Below, piece by piece: positions 28,189 through 37,418 of a DNA stretch of 60,718 nt. Every line of letters begins with the position of its first letter. Position 1 is the first letter of the stretch. This DNA comes from Arcobacter sp. (GTDB lineage Bacteria > Campylobacterota > Campylobacteria > Campylobacterales > Arcobacteraceae), in NCBI GenBank assembly GCA_003252105.1, contig QKDL01000009.1, positions 1-60,718 of the forward strand, in the 5' to 3' direction. The position numbers and the translations under genes were made by a program. The notes below the pieces were generated by a model. The model saw nothing but the letters and a program-made list of their open reading frames with translations. It was not told where the DNA came from and did no database searches.

Positions 28189-28993
28189 AAATATTTTTGC
28201 ATTTATAGTGCCACTTACTGCTATGTTAATCTCTTTTTTAATATATCTATTTGCTTCTAATATTTTAGAAAATTATAGAATTAAAATAGCAAATGATTAT
28301 TCTATAGTTATAGTTACAAACACACCTTTAGTAAAAGAGGAGATCACTAAACTAGGTGGAATAAATGTTGAAAAGATTATCACTTTAGAGAAAGAAAAAA
28401 TCATAAATGATATTAAAAATGATTTATCTTCAACTTCAATAGAACTACTAAAACAAAAACTTCCATTTTTCTATAAAATTCAATTAGAAGTTTTTCCTAC
28501 AACTTCTGAACTTAATATTATAAAAGATACTTTGTATCAAAATAAAAACATCCGAAAAGTTGAAATATTTTCTAAAAATCACAACAATGTATATTTACTG
28601 TTGTTGTTACTTAGTCAAATTAGTTTTATTTTATTTACTATAATCACTGTTTTTGCAGTTATTATAATCTCTAAACAAATTAGAATATGGTTTTATGAGC
28701 ACCATGAAAAAATCACTATTTTAAAACTGCATGGAGCTTCTATTTTATATAGTTCTTCTACTATTTTAAGATATGCAATAATAAGTGCCATACTATCATT
28801 TATTGTTGTTTCTAGTTTGTTTATCTATCTTATTGGAAATATTGGTGTGATTTTACCAAATGACTTAGAAAATATTGTTATTGTTAATCTTGATTTAAAT
28901 GAATCATTAACAAAAATCTTTTTATTATCATTTGGGATATCTATATTGACTATTATTGGTGTACTTCTAAAATATAAGTTGAAACATGACTAA
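28175..28993 (+). CDS. ftsX: cell-division permease FtsX
   Basis: 272 residues: an N-terminal transmembrane helix (about 8-28), an extracytoplasmic loop (about 30-135), and three further helices near 140-165, 192-218 and 245-265, the FtsX topology. It transmits ATPase movement to the periplasmic hydrolase activator encoded next. It overlaps the next gene by 8 bases. Sequence is weakly conserved; context makes the call secure. Confidence 0.85.
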   Translation: MKFLKNIFAFIVPLTAMLISFLIYLFASNILENYRIKIANDYSIVIVTNTPLVKEEITKLGGINVEKIITLEKEKIINDIKNDLSSTSIELLKQKLPFFYKIQLEVFPTTSELNIIKDTLYQNKNIRKVEIFSKNHNNVYLLLLLLSQISFILFTIITVFAVIIISKQIRIWFYEHHEKITILKLHGASILYSSSTILRYAIISAILSFIVVSSLFIYLIGNIGVILPNDLENIVIVNLDLNESLTKIFLLSFGISILTIIGVLLKYKLKHD

Positions 28994-30260
28994 ATATTTT
29001 TTTTTATTTTTATTGGTATTTGTTTTATCTAATTCTTTTGCAAGTAATATTGATAAAAAAATTAAAAACAATAGACAAATTTTAAATAAAAATAAAACAG
29101 TTCAAATCAGAACAGACCTTCAAGTAAAAATATTAGCAAAACAAATATCTAATCAAAATAGTGAATTAACAAAACTAGAAAAAGATATAAAAGATATCAA
29201 TAACGATATTGAAGTTCACGAAAAAAAATTAAAACAAGCAAAAGATACTTTAGTAGATTTACAACACAATTCAAAAACATTGATACAAGAAAAAAGAAAA
29301 AATGAAGAACAAATTGTAAAAGTTATTATTGAAGATTTTTCCTCATCAATAGCTTTAAAATTGGCAAATGAAAGTAGTATTGATGAACTGATTGATTCAG
29401 AAATATATAAATTACTTTCACAAAATTCAAAAGATGAAATTTTAAAACTAAATAATAGTTATGAGATTGTTACTCAAAATAAAAAAGAAAACCAAAACCA
29501 AATTGAAAAAATATCTGATTATATTGATGATAGAAAAGAAAAAAAGAAACAACTAGACGTTTTAAGGGATAAATATTCAAAATCTTTAATATCTCTTGGA
29601 AAAAAACATAAAGAGTATCAAGAACAATTAAAAAATATTATTTCAAAACAAGAATCTTTAAAAAATTTACTTGCAAAACTGAATATTCTTAAAAAAGAAG
29701 AGATTGAAAAAGAGAGAGAAAAAAGATTAGCAGCAGCAAAAAAAGCTGCAAAAAACAAATCTAAAAAATCTAAAAGTTATGATATCAATGATGAAAGAAA
29801 CAACCAATATGCAGATGATATGGATGTAAGAATGATAGGTTCATCTACATCTGGTGTAAAAATTTCTAGATATAGAGGTAAAAAAACTATTGCTCCTTTG
29901 GATTCTTTTAAAGTTGTTAAAAACTTTGGTAAATATTTTGATCCTGTATACAAAATTGAGCTTTTTAATGAATCAATGATATTAAAAACAAAAATTCCAC
30001 AAGCAAAAGTAAAATCAATTTGGAATGGTAAAATTGTATATGCTAAAAAAGATGCTGGATTATTAGAAAATGTTGTAATTATCCAACATACAAATGGAAT
30101 CCATACAATATATTCCCATCTAGATAAAATTTCACCATCACTTAAAGTTGGAAGATGGATTAAACAAGGATATGTAGTAGGAAGAGTAAATGATAGTCTA
30201 ACATTTCAAGCTACAAAAAATGAAGCACACATAGATCCTAAAGATTTATTCAAAATTTGA
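28986..30260 (+). CDS. EnvC-like murein hydrolase activator
   Basis: 424 residues: signal peptide (1-18, ending SFASN), long coiled coil (about 20-250, rich in Lys/Glu/Gln), a Lys/Ala-rich linker, and a C-terminal LytM/M23 fold (about 300-424; TIYSHLDKISPSLKVGRWIK). The canonical zinc ligands look absent: Asn stands in LFNESM where His is expected, and the final H-x-H is not clear. That matches EnvC, an inactive M23 protein that activates amidases. Last gene of trmB-ftsE-ftsX-envC-like. Confidence 0.85.
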   Translation: MTKYFFLFLLVFVLSNSFASNIDKKIKNNRQILNKNKTVQIRTDLQVKILAKQISNQNSELTKLEKDIKDINNDIEVHEKKLKQAKDTLVDLQHNSKTLIQEKRKNEEQIVKVIIEDFSSSIALKLANESSIDELIDSEIYKLLSQNSKDEILKLNNSYEIVTQNKKENQNQIEKISDYIDDRKEKKKQLDVLRDKYSKSLISLGKKHKEYQEQLKNIISKQESLKNLLAKLNILKKEEIEKEREKRLAAAKKAAKNKSKKSKSYDINDERNNQYADDMDVRMIGSSTSGVKISRYRGKKTIAPLDSFKVVKNFGKYFDPVYKIELFNESMILKTKIPQAKVKSIWNGKIVYAKKDAGLLENVVIIQHTNGIHTIYSHLDKISPSLKVGRWIKQGYVVGRVNDSLTFQATKNEAHIDPKDLFKI

Positions 30261-30323
30261 TTACTTATATAATAAATTAAGTTTTTTTTAAATAAAATGT
30301 ACAGTTTTAAGGCGGTTTTGTTA

Positions 30324-32165
30324 ATGAAAAAAAATATTATTTTAAATTCTATAATAATGGTAATTATTTTATCTATCTCTATAACTGTATTAAGTTTATA
30401 TAACTTAAGAAGCTCTGGTATTAAATCATCTATTCATAATGCTCTATCCATTTCAGAAGTTGTAAAAAGTGGTCTAACTTCCCATATGGTAAATGGAAAT
30501 ATGGATAAGGTTGATACTTTTATGCAATCTGTTTCAAATCTAAAAAATATTGATAAACTTTGGTTAGTTAGAAGTGATTTAGTAAATAACCAATTTGGAC
30601 ATATAAGAAATAAACCTAAAGATGAAATTGATAAAAAAGTTATCCAAACAGGTAAAATGTCATATACTATTGATGAATCTATTACAAAAAGCACTGTTAG
30701 AGTTACAATTCCGTATAATGCAGTAGCAGACAAAGGTATAAATTGTCTAAATTGCCATAATGTTCAGCAAGGTGCAACTTTAGGTGCAGTTTCATTAGTA
30801 ATGGATATTAGCACATTAAAAGAGATTGGTATTGAATCATTATACATAATCTCTGTAATAATTTTGATAACTATTATATTCTTCTTACTATACAGTAAAA
30901 AAGTAATATCACCATATTTTAAACTTTATGAACTATTTAAAATAAATATGTCACAAGCTACACTTGGAAAATTTGAAGAAGTTAATCCTCCTGTTGGATT
31001 AGCAAAAGAGATGGTTCAAATCACACAAGATTATAATCAGTTACTACAAACTTTTAAAGAAACTGCTGGTGATATTGATAAAAAACTACAAGGTTTTATA
31101 GGATATAAAATCTCAAACATAGATAGAAATCCTTTAAAAGAATCAAAAGAGATTATCGATAATTTATCAAATCTTTATCAATTTAAAAAACAAGTTGAAT
31201 TAGATAGTTGCTTAAGTGAAATATATAATAGACTTGCTCAAATGTTAGAAAATAAGTTTAATCAAAAAAACTTTACTTTTGTAGAGATAGATATGGTTAA
31301 ACAAAAAATGACTAAATTAGTTCAAAGGGGTGATTCATTTTATTGTGAAAAAGCAATGAGTGAAAATCCACAGTTTTGTAGATGCGCAAGAACAAAAACT
31401 GATGTTGCATCAATTGATTTCCATAACAGCTGCCAATATTTTAAAAATGATGAGAAATTTTATTATTGTATAAATATCAATGTTGCAAGAAATAAATTTT
31501 TAATAATACATTTTACATGTAATACAAAAAAAGAGTTAGAAGAGTTAAAAGATAAAATCATTTTTATTAAAAACTATTTAACAGAAACTGCACCTGCTAT
31601 AGAGGTTAAACTTCTTATGAGTGCTCTTAAAGATTCTGCATTTAGAGATGGATTAACTGGATTATATAATAGAAAATTCTTAGATGAACACTCTAAAAAA
31701 CTCATTCCTCAAATAAAAAGAAAAGAATCAAATATTGGGGTTCTTATGCTTGATATGGATCATTTTAAAGCTGTAAATGATGAATATGGTCATGATATTG
31801 GAGATAAGGTATTAAAAGAGTTAGCAGCGATTTTAGAGGAAACCGTAAGAGAATCAGACTTAGTTATTAGGTATGGTGGTGAAGAGTTTATAGTATTACT
31901 TGTTGATGTACAAACAGAAGAAGATGCGTTAAATGTAGCTCGTAAAATTGCCCAAAGAGTTAGAGAAAATGAAATCTCTGTTTATGCAGGTAATAAACTT
32001 AAAAAGACAGTAAGTATTGGTCTTTCAATGTTTCCAAAAGATTCTAATGTACTTGATACAGTTATTAAAAATGCTGATATTGCACTATATGAAGCAAAAA
32101 GTACTGGTAGAGATAGAGTTGTTAGATTCACAGAAGAGCAAGTTTCAAGTATAGACTTGTTTTAA
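30324..32165 (+). CDS. membrane diguanylate cyclase with a c-haem motif
   Basis: 613 residues from ATG at 30324, which has AAGGCGG upstream; an earlier in-frame ATG at 30297 lacks a ribosome binding site. Layout: TM helix (about 5-27), periplasmic sensor ending in INCLNCHN, a CxxCH haem c motif, second TM helix (about 178-198), a linker, a cytoplasmic GAF-like region with a Cys-rich patch (NPQFCRCARTKTD), and a C-terminal GGDEF domain with RYGGEEFIVLL. It should make cyclic di-GMP in response to a redox or gas signal through the haem. Preserved catalytic residues suggest activity. Monocistronic; a terminator follows. Confidence 0.87.
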   Translation: MKKNIILNSIIMVIILSISITVLSLYNLRSSGIKSSIHNALSISEVVKSGLTSHMVNGNMDKVDTFMQSVSNLKNIDKLWLVRSDLVNNQFGHIRNKPKDEIDKKVIQTGKMSYTIDESITKSTVRVTIPYNAVADKGINCLNCHNVQQGATLGAVSLVMDISTLKEIGIESLYIISVIILITIIFFLLYSKKVISPYFKLYELFKINMSQATLGKFEEVNPPVGLAKEMVQITQDYNQLLQTFKETAGDIDKKLQGFIGYKISNIDRNPLKESKEIIDNLSNLYQFKKQVELDSCLSEIYNRLAQMLENKFNQKNFTFVEIDMVKQKMTKLVQRGDSFYCEKAMSENPQFCRCARTKTDVASIDFHNSCQYFKNDEKFYYCININVARNKFLIIHFTCNTKKELEELKDKIIFIKNYLTETAPAIEVKLLMSALKDSAFRDGLTGLYNRKFLDEHSKKLIPQIKRKESNIGVLMLDMDHFKAVNDEYGHDIGDKVLKELAAILEETVRESDLVIRYGGEEFIVLLVDVQTEEDALNVARKIAQRVRENEISVYAGNKLKKTVSIGLSMFPKDSNVLDTVIKNADIALYEAKSTGRDRVVRFTEEQVSSIDLF

Positions 32166-32185
32166 AAAATAGTTTTCTAATATAT

Positions 32186-32219
32186 AAAAAGGGATGTGTT
32201 AAAAACACATCCCTTTTTT
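32186..32219. terminator. bidirectional terminator between GGDEF gene and dapD
   Basis: AAAAAGGGATGTGTT (32186-32200) pairs with AACACATCCCTTTTT around a short A loop, with A/T runs on both sides, serving both convergent genes. Confidence 0.85.
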
Positions 32220-32237
32220 ATTATCATTAATTTAAAA

Positions 32238-33425
32238 TTAGTGTAAGTCAGCGTTTAATTTAACTTCTCTTGTTGATCTCATTGCAACAATTTGACCATT
32301 TACAGAGTTTTGTCTAAAGTGAACTCCATTTACACCTAAGAAATCCATACCTCTCATAAGTGTTGTAATCTCTTTATCAGGATTAATCTCTTTTAATTGC
32401 GCTACAGCTTTTTCAGATAATGTAACTTTTGTTCCTGGTAAGATTGTAACACCTGCATCTAAAATACAACCATCACCAATAGCTGTACCAGTACAAGAGT
32501 TAGCACCAAGAAGTGTATTTTCACCAATAGAAACAGGAACACCATCAGTTCCAGAAAGAACACCAAGGATTGAAGCTCCTCCACCAACATCTGAACCTGC
32601 ACCAACTACAGCTGAAGAAGAGATTCTTCCCTCAACCATTACAACACCTTCAGTACCAGCATTAAAGTTAATATATGCAGCACCAGGCATAACAGTTGTT
32701 CCTGCTGCTAATTGTGCACCAAATCTAACTTTACTAGTTTCTAAAATTCTTGTGTTATCAGCTGGGATTACATGAGATAAGAATCTTGGGAATTTATCTA
32801 CCATTGTAATCTCTGGATATTTGTTAGCTAATTTTAACGTAATTTCATGTTCTCTTAACCAGTCTAACTCAATTGGAGTAGAACCAGTCCAAGCACAATT
32901 ATGTAATGCACCAAAAATACCATTTAAGTTTAAACTTCTAAGTTTAGCTTTTCCAGTTGATAATGCATATAGTTTTAAATAAGCTGCTTCAACTGATTCA
33001 ACAACAGTATCTTCAAAAATAAATACAACTTTATAATTATCTGCTGTTAATCCAGAATCAATAGGTAATGAAGCTAATTGAGAAACAACTTGAACATTTC
33101 TATGATCTTGACCTTTTGCCTCAGGGATATATGGTCTGAAAGACTCAATACAAGCAGTTAAAAATGCATCACTTACTTCACAAACTAATTCTGATTTTGA
33201 ACTATCAATCTCAACACCAGCTTCTTTTAATGCATCTAAAAATATTGCTGCACTTCCAAAGTTTTCATTCCAATTTACTACAGGGAAAGTAGCTTGTAGA
33301 ATTTTCTCAGGGTTCAATTGTCCTCTGTCAACTCTTGCAATACCAAAACCTAGTGGGTTTTTGTACCATGATTGAGCTTGAATCTCTTCTACTTTCTTTG
33401 TAAAATCTTCTTTTGTAAATGCCAT
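32238..33425 (-). CDS. dapD: tetrahydrodipicolinate N-succinyltransferase
   Basis: Succinylates tetrahydrodipicolinate in lysine and diaminopimelate synthesis. At 395 residues it is the long Campylobacterota/actinobacterial type of DapD rather than the 274-residue E. coli type. The C-terminal half has left-handed beta-helix hexapeptides (GAAYINFNAGTEGVVMVEGR, GAGSDVGGGASILGVLSG, GENTLLGANSCTGTAIGDGC). A minus-strand TATAAT at 33449-33454 and AAGGAAGG precede ATG at 33425. Monocistronic. Confidence 0.93.
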   Translation of the reverse strand: MAFTKEDFTKKVEEIQAQSWYKNPLGFGIARVDRGQLNPEKILQATFPVVNWNENFGSAAIFLDALKEAGVEIDSSKSELVCEVSDAFLTACIESFRPYIPEAKGQDHRNVQVVSQLASLPIDSGLTADNYKVVFIFEDTVVESVEAAYLKLYALSTGKAKLRSLNLNGIFGALHNCAWTGSTPIELDWLREHEITLKLANKYPEITMVDKFPRFLSHVIPADNTRILETSKVRFGAQLAAGTTVMPGAAYINFNAGTEGVVMVEGRISSSAVVGAGSDVGGGASILGVLSGTDGVPVSIGENTLLGANSCTGTAIGDGCILDAGVTILPGTKVTLSEKAVAQLKEINPDKEITTLMRGMDFLGVNGVHFRQNSVNGQIVAMRSTREVKLNADLH

Positions 33426-33448
33426 AAACCTTCCTTAAATTTTTCTGG

Positions 33449-33454
33449 ATTATA
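33449..33454 (-). promoter_or_regulatory. -10 box of dapD
   Basis: TATAAT on the minus strand 24-29 bases upstream of the dapD start. Confidence 0.55.
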
Positions 33455-33502
33455 CTCAAATTTTACTAAATCTATATTAAACAAAAAGTGTAGTATTTAT
33501 AA

Positions 33503-35347
33503 TTAATAGTTGGTATCCATATCAATTGAAGCCATAGCAGAGTTTATTGAGTGTAAGGCTGTTAGTAAAGCTTTTATATTAGCGGATCTTATAATTATCT
33601 CATATCTATATTTATTAGCCATTTTAAATATACCACTTTGTCCAAAACCAACAACTTCTATATCGTTATTGTTTTGTAAAAGTTTTACATATTTATCCAT
33701 CTCATCTTTTACTTTTAAACCATTTGTATGGGAAAATATAACTCTAGCTAGTTTTAAATAGGGAGGATATAACTCCTCTCTAAATTGTAACTCCCCTTCC
33801 AAAAACTCTTTATAATCACTTTGGATAAGATAGTATTTAAAAAACTCTTCATTTTGTGTTTGAATTATAACTTCACCCTCACCTTTTCTACCACTTCTTC
33901 CTGATATTTGAATAAGTAAAGACAAGGCACGCTCTCTTGCTTTATATGAGTTCATATTTAAAACAGAATCTATTCCTAAAACTACTGCAAGTTTTACATT
34001 GTGATAATCATGCCCCTTTGAAAGCATTTGTGTACCAATTAGTATATCTATTTTGTTGCTGTTAAACTCATTTAAAACCTCTTTTAGTTTTTTATCTGTT
34101 TTTATCTCATCTCTATCAAATCTTTTTATATTTTTATTTGGATAATACTCTTTTAATAAACTTTCAATCTCAGCTGTACCTACTCTTAGATTATGAATTA
34201 TTCCATTCTCACAACTAGGACATTTATCAGGAATTTTTTGTGCATAGCCACAATAATGACATTTTAAAGCCTTATCATTTTTATGTAAACTCATAGATAC
34301 AGAACAATAAGGACACTCTACAGATTTTCCACAACTTGTACAAATTTGATATTTATAATTAGCTCTTGTAGGTAAAAAAACAATAACTTGATTTTTATTT
34401 TCCAAGGTAGTTGTTATTTTTTGCAAAACATTTTGAGATAATTCAGAAGAAGAATTATCAAAATATATCTTTTTGGAAGTATCATAATAGGTTTTTTCCA
34501 ATCTAAAATAAGGAAGTTTTAGAAAAGATGAAGTGGAAGCTGTAGCACTTCCTAAGATAAGTCTAATATCATATTTTTTTGAAATATATATACTTAAATC
34601 TTTTGCATTTAATCTTGGTTTACTGTCACTTTTATAAGACTCGTCATGCTCTTCATCAACTATAATTAAACCCAACTTATCAAAGGGTAAAAATAGTGCA
34701 GATCTAGCCCCTGCTACTAATTTAATTTTTGAACTTAATATCCCTTCAAGTATCTCTTCTTTTTTCTTTTTAGTAATTTTTGAGTGCCAGATAGCAACAT
34801 GACCTTTAAAAACTTTTTCCAATCTCTTTTGCATTTGAGGAGTTAAAGATATTTCAGGCATCAAAAGAATTGCTTGTTTACCTTTATTTAGTATCTTTTC
34901 AATTGTTTTTATATAAATCTCTGTTTTACCACTACCTGTATTTGCAAATAATAAAGCTTGTCTTTTCTCTTCTAAAAATTCATAAGCTTTTTGTTGCTCA
35001 ATAGATAAATTAATGCCACTATCAAAACTTATCTCTTCTTCAACACTATTGTTTATATCAAAAGGGGTATAAACACTTAAAGCTTCCCCTATAGAACAAA
35101 CATAATATTGAGAAATAAAATTTGCAATTTCCAACATGGTTTGACTATAAAACTTAGAAGTAACCTCTTCTATATTGCTACACTCAAACTCTGGTTTTGA
35201 AACTTTTTTGTATATTACTGCTTCATTTAAAACTTTTCTATTTTTTAGTTTGATTAAAACCTTTGTTCCGATTTTTAAATCTTCATTGTACTGAAAAGTT
35301 AAAGCACCTAGAGGTGATTTTAATAAAACAACTTCATAATAAATCAT
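33503..35347 (-). CDS. priA: primosomal replication-restart helicase PriA
   Basis: 614 residues: N-terminal DNA-binding domain, DEAH-type helicase with Walker A FANTGSGKTEIY and motif II VDEEHDESYKS, a zinc-binding insertion with paired Cys (CTSCGKSVECPYC ... CHYCG ... CPSC), and helicase motifs V/VI (GTQMLSKGHDYHNV, QISGRSGRKGEG). Reloads the replisome at stalled forks. Somewhat shorter than the 732-residue E. coli protein, normal for Campylobacterota. The start overlaps the pseudopilin stop (ATGA). Confidence 0.95.
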   Translation of the reverse strand: MIYYEVVLLKSPLGALTFQYNEDLKIGTKVLIKLKNRKVLNEAVIYKKVSKPEFECSNIEEVTSKFYSQTMLEIANFISQYYVCSIGEALSVYTPFDINNSVEEEISFDSGINLSIEQQKAYEFLEEKRQALLFANTGSGKTEIYIKTIEKILNKGKQAILLMPEISLTPQMQKRLEKVFKGHVAIWHSKITKKKKEEILEGILSSKIKLVAGARSALFLPFDKLGLIIVDEEHDESYKSDSKPRLNAKDLSIYISKKYDIRLILGSATASTSSFLKLPYFRLEKTYYDTSKKIYFDNSSSELSQNVLQKITTTLENKNQVIVFLPTRANYKYQICTSCGKSVECPYCSVSMSLHKNDKALKCHYCGYAQKIPDKCPSCENGIIHNLRVGTAEIESLLKEYYPNKNIKRFDRDEIKTDKKLKEVLNEFNSNKIDILIGTQMLSKGHDYHNVKLAVVLGIDSVLNMNSYKARERALSLLIQISGRSGRKGEGEVIIQTQNEEFFKYYLIQSDYKEFLEGELQFREELYPPYLKLARVIFSHTNGLKVKDEMDKYVKLLQNNNDIEVVGFGQSGIFKMANKYRYEIIIRSANIKALLTALHSINSAMASIDMDTNY

Positions 35348-35775
35348 TCAAACTCTTTACACAAAGTTGTTTCACTTAAACATTTAAATATTCCATCTTC
35401 ATACTTAAACTTTAAAAAATCATTTTCATCTAAATATATCATATAACTATTTGAAGAGGTTTTTATCCACTTTGATTCCTCTTTTTTCCCTGTTGTTGTA
35501 GAAACTAATGGAAAATCTAAAATATTTTTAAATAACTGACTATTTTCTAAATTGACTGGTTCATCATCTAGCTTAATAGTATCATCTATATTTTTTAAGA
35601 TATTTTGAGTATTTAGTTTTTGTATAGAGTTTCTAATCAATGCAATTTCAGATTTTATTTTTGTTTTATTACTATATGTATAAGTATCTTTGAATTTAAA
35701 AAAGGCAAAGCCAGCTATTATTGATACTATAACTAATACAACTATCAATTCTAAAAGAGTAAAACCTTTATTCAT
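35344..35775 (-). CDS. type II secretion/type IV pilin-like pseudopilin
   Basis: 143 residues with a class III prepilin leader: MNKGFTLLELIVVLVIVSII, i.e. cleavage after Gly4, methylatable Phe and Glu at position 5 of the mature protein, then a 20-residue hydrophobic helix. The remainder is a small globular domain with one Cys pair near the C-terminus (CLSETTLC). No other secretion or pilus genes are nearby. It lies between a ZapA-like gene and priA with coupling to priA. Confidence 0.85.
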   Translation of the reverse strand: MNKGFTLLELIVVLVIVSIIAGFAFFKFKDTYTYSNKTKIKSEIALIRNSIQKLNTQNILKNIDDTIKLDDEPVNLENSQLFKNILDFPLVSTTTGKKEESKWIKTSSNSYMIYLDENDFLKFKYEDGIFKCLSETTLCKEFE

Positions 35776-35778
35776 AAG

Positions 35779-35988
35779 TTAAAAATTAGGAATCTTATCA
35801 GTTATTTGTTCCAAGTCTCGTTTTAGACCATTGAACTCTTGAGCGAGTCTTATATATGCTGCTAAAAGCTCTTTGGTATCTAAATTTTTTTCAGTATCAA
35901 GATTTCTTGTTAGTTCTTCTTTTAACCCTTCATCTACATTTATAGTATATGCCATATTATTTATATGAAAAGTTAATTTATTTTGCAT
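35779..35988 (-). CDS. small ZapA-like protein
   Basis: 69 residues: a beta-hairpin-like start (KLTFHINNMAYTINVDEGL) followed by a helix LLAAYIRLAQEFNGLKRDLEQI. This is the order seen in ZapA, which bundles FtsZ filaments, but it is shorter than typical ZapA (about 90-110 residues) and the match is by pattern only. It overlaps the coiled-coil gene upstream by 11 bases and is 3 bases from the pseudopilin. Confidence 0.45.
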   Translation of the reverse strand: MQNKLTFHINNMAYTINVDEGLKEELTRNLDTEKNLDTKELLAAYIRLAQEFNGLKRDLEQITDKIPNF

Positions 35989-36181
35989 TTGTTTTAGCCT
36001 CTACAAATGTTAAAGTACTATCAATTTTCAATAACATATCTTGATTGTTTCTCTCTAATTCATCATTTTTATTTTTTAATTCATCTAAATCATTTTTTAA
36101 TATTTGATTCTCTTTTTTTAGAATCTCATACTCATATATTAATTTTTCAATTTTTTGATTTAATTTTTCAACAATTTTCAT
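35978..36181 (-). CDS. small coiled-coil protein (ZapB-like)
   Basis: 67 residues from ATG at 36181; an upstream TTG at 36199 is less likely. Nearly the whole protein is one heptad-patterned coiled coil (KLIYEYEILKKENQILKNDL, then KNKNDELERNNQDMLLKIDS), as in ZapB. The pairing with a ZapA-like neighbour suggests a Z-ring accessory pair, but neither assignment is firm. Confidence 0.5.
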   Translation of the reverse strand: MKIVEKLNQKIEKLIYEYEILKKENQILKNDLDELKNKNDELERNNQDMLLKIDSTLTFVEAKTNAK

Positions 36182-36238
36182 AAAATTTATTCTACCCAAA
36201 TTTTATAGAAAATTATTTTAACTTCATATGTCATACTA

Positions 36239-36640
36239 TTAATCTTGGATAAAAATTTTACCCTGTTGGTAAAGTGCAGCTACAGCTTTTCCCCACTGTG
36301 AATAAAGTTCCACATCATCATCACTAAAATTAAAAGCCTCAGAGATCTTTGATATAAGTGTTCTTTCTTTTAAATCAAACTTATCATCTGCATGTATTAA
36401 AATAGTAAGTTCTAAAATAACTATTTTTTTACTTCTTTTTGATTTAAAATCTTTTAAAGTTTGTTCTAAACTAAACTCATCTATATCAAACATATCATCG
36501 TTGTCGATACCCATTTCAGCACAATATTCTAAAATAACCTCTTCTTCTTTTACTCCATATTCATTGTCTATTCTAGCTAAGTAGTGTGCAAGTTGTAAAA
36601 AAGAGAATTTCTCTTTTGGTTCTAATTTCATTAAAAGCAT
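36239..36640 (-). CDS. TerB-like protein
   Basis: 133 residues, all helical. It has the paired DNEYGVKEEEVILEYCAEMGI and HADDKFDLKERTLISKISEAF segments characteristic of TerB/tellurite-resistance-like domains, with acidic residues that may bind metal. No other ter genes are nearby. ATG at 36640 is preceded by AGGAAAAAT. Role in the cell unknown. Confidence 0.7.
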   Translation of the reverse strand: MLLMKLEPKEKFSFLQLAHYLARIDNEYGVKEEEVILEYCAEMGIDNDDMFDIDEFSLEQTLKDFKSKRSKKIVILELTILIHADDKFDLKERTLISKISEAFNFSDDDVELYSQWGKAVAALYQQGKIFIQD

Positions 36641-36722
36641 ATTTTTCCTGTAAAGTATATTTAAATATATTTTGTAATTTTATTCAAATAAAGTTAATAC
36701 TTGATAAATAGTATAAAACTAT

Positions 36723-37418
36723 TTACCCTCCTAGGTATTTTTTTCTAATTTCATCTGAGTTTATTAGATTTGAAGCTACATCTTCTAACACAATCTCTCC
36801 GTTTTCTAAAACATAAGCATAATTAGAAACTTCTAAGGCTGCATAAGCATTTTGTTCTACCAATAAAATTGTAATACCCTCTTCTTTTAGTTTAATAATT
36901 GTCTCAAATAACTCTCCAACAATTTTTGGAGCAAGTCCAAGTGAGGGTTCATCTAACATCAATAATTTTGGAGAACTCATCAAAGCTCTTGCTATTGCTA
37001 ACATTTGTTGTTCTCCACCACTCATTGTTCCTGCTAATTGTGTTCTTTTTTCAACAAGTCTAGGAAAAAGCTTATAAGAGTGTTCTAAAAGTTCTTTATA
37101 TTTTTCATCATTGTTAAAAGCCCCTATTCTAAGGTTTTCTTCAACTGTCAAATTTATAAATACTCTTCTTCCTTCAGGAACTAAAGAGATACCCTCTTGG
37201 ATTATTTTATGGGTTTTAAAAGAGCTTATATCTTTTGAGTCAAACTCTATTTTTCCTTTTTTATTTACATCATTTACTATTGATTGTAAAGTAGAGGTTT
37301 TCCCTGCACCATTTGAACCAATCAAAGATATTATTTCACCTTTTGGTACCTCAAAACTTATCCCTTTTACAGCTTTTATCAAACCATAATAAACTTCTAG
37401 GTTTTTTATTTTAAGCAT
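36723..37418 (-). CDS. livF: branched-chain amino acid ABC transporter ATPase LivF
   Basis: 231 residues: Walker A GSNGAGKTST, signature TMSGGEQQMLAIARAL, Walker B LLMLDEPSLGLAP, and H-loop region replaced by the LLVEQN of LivF proteins. Powers uptake with LivG. Overlaps livG by 8 bases. Last gene of the five-gene liv operon. Confidence 0.93.
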   Translation of the reverse strand: MLKIKNLEVYYGLIKAVKGISFEVPKGEIISLIGSNGAGKTSTLQSIVNDVNKKGKIEFDSKDISSFKTHKIIQEGISLVPEGRRVFINLTVEENLRIGAFNNDEKYKELLEHSYKLFPRLVEKRTQLAGTMSGGEQQMLAIARALMSSPKLLMLDEPSLGLAPKIVGELFETIIKLKEEGITILLVEQNAYAALEVSNYAYVLENGEIVLEDVASNLINSDEIRKKYLGG

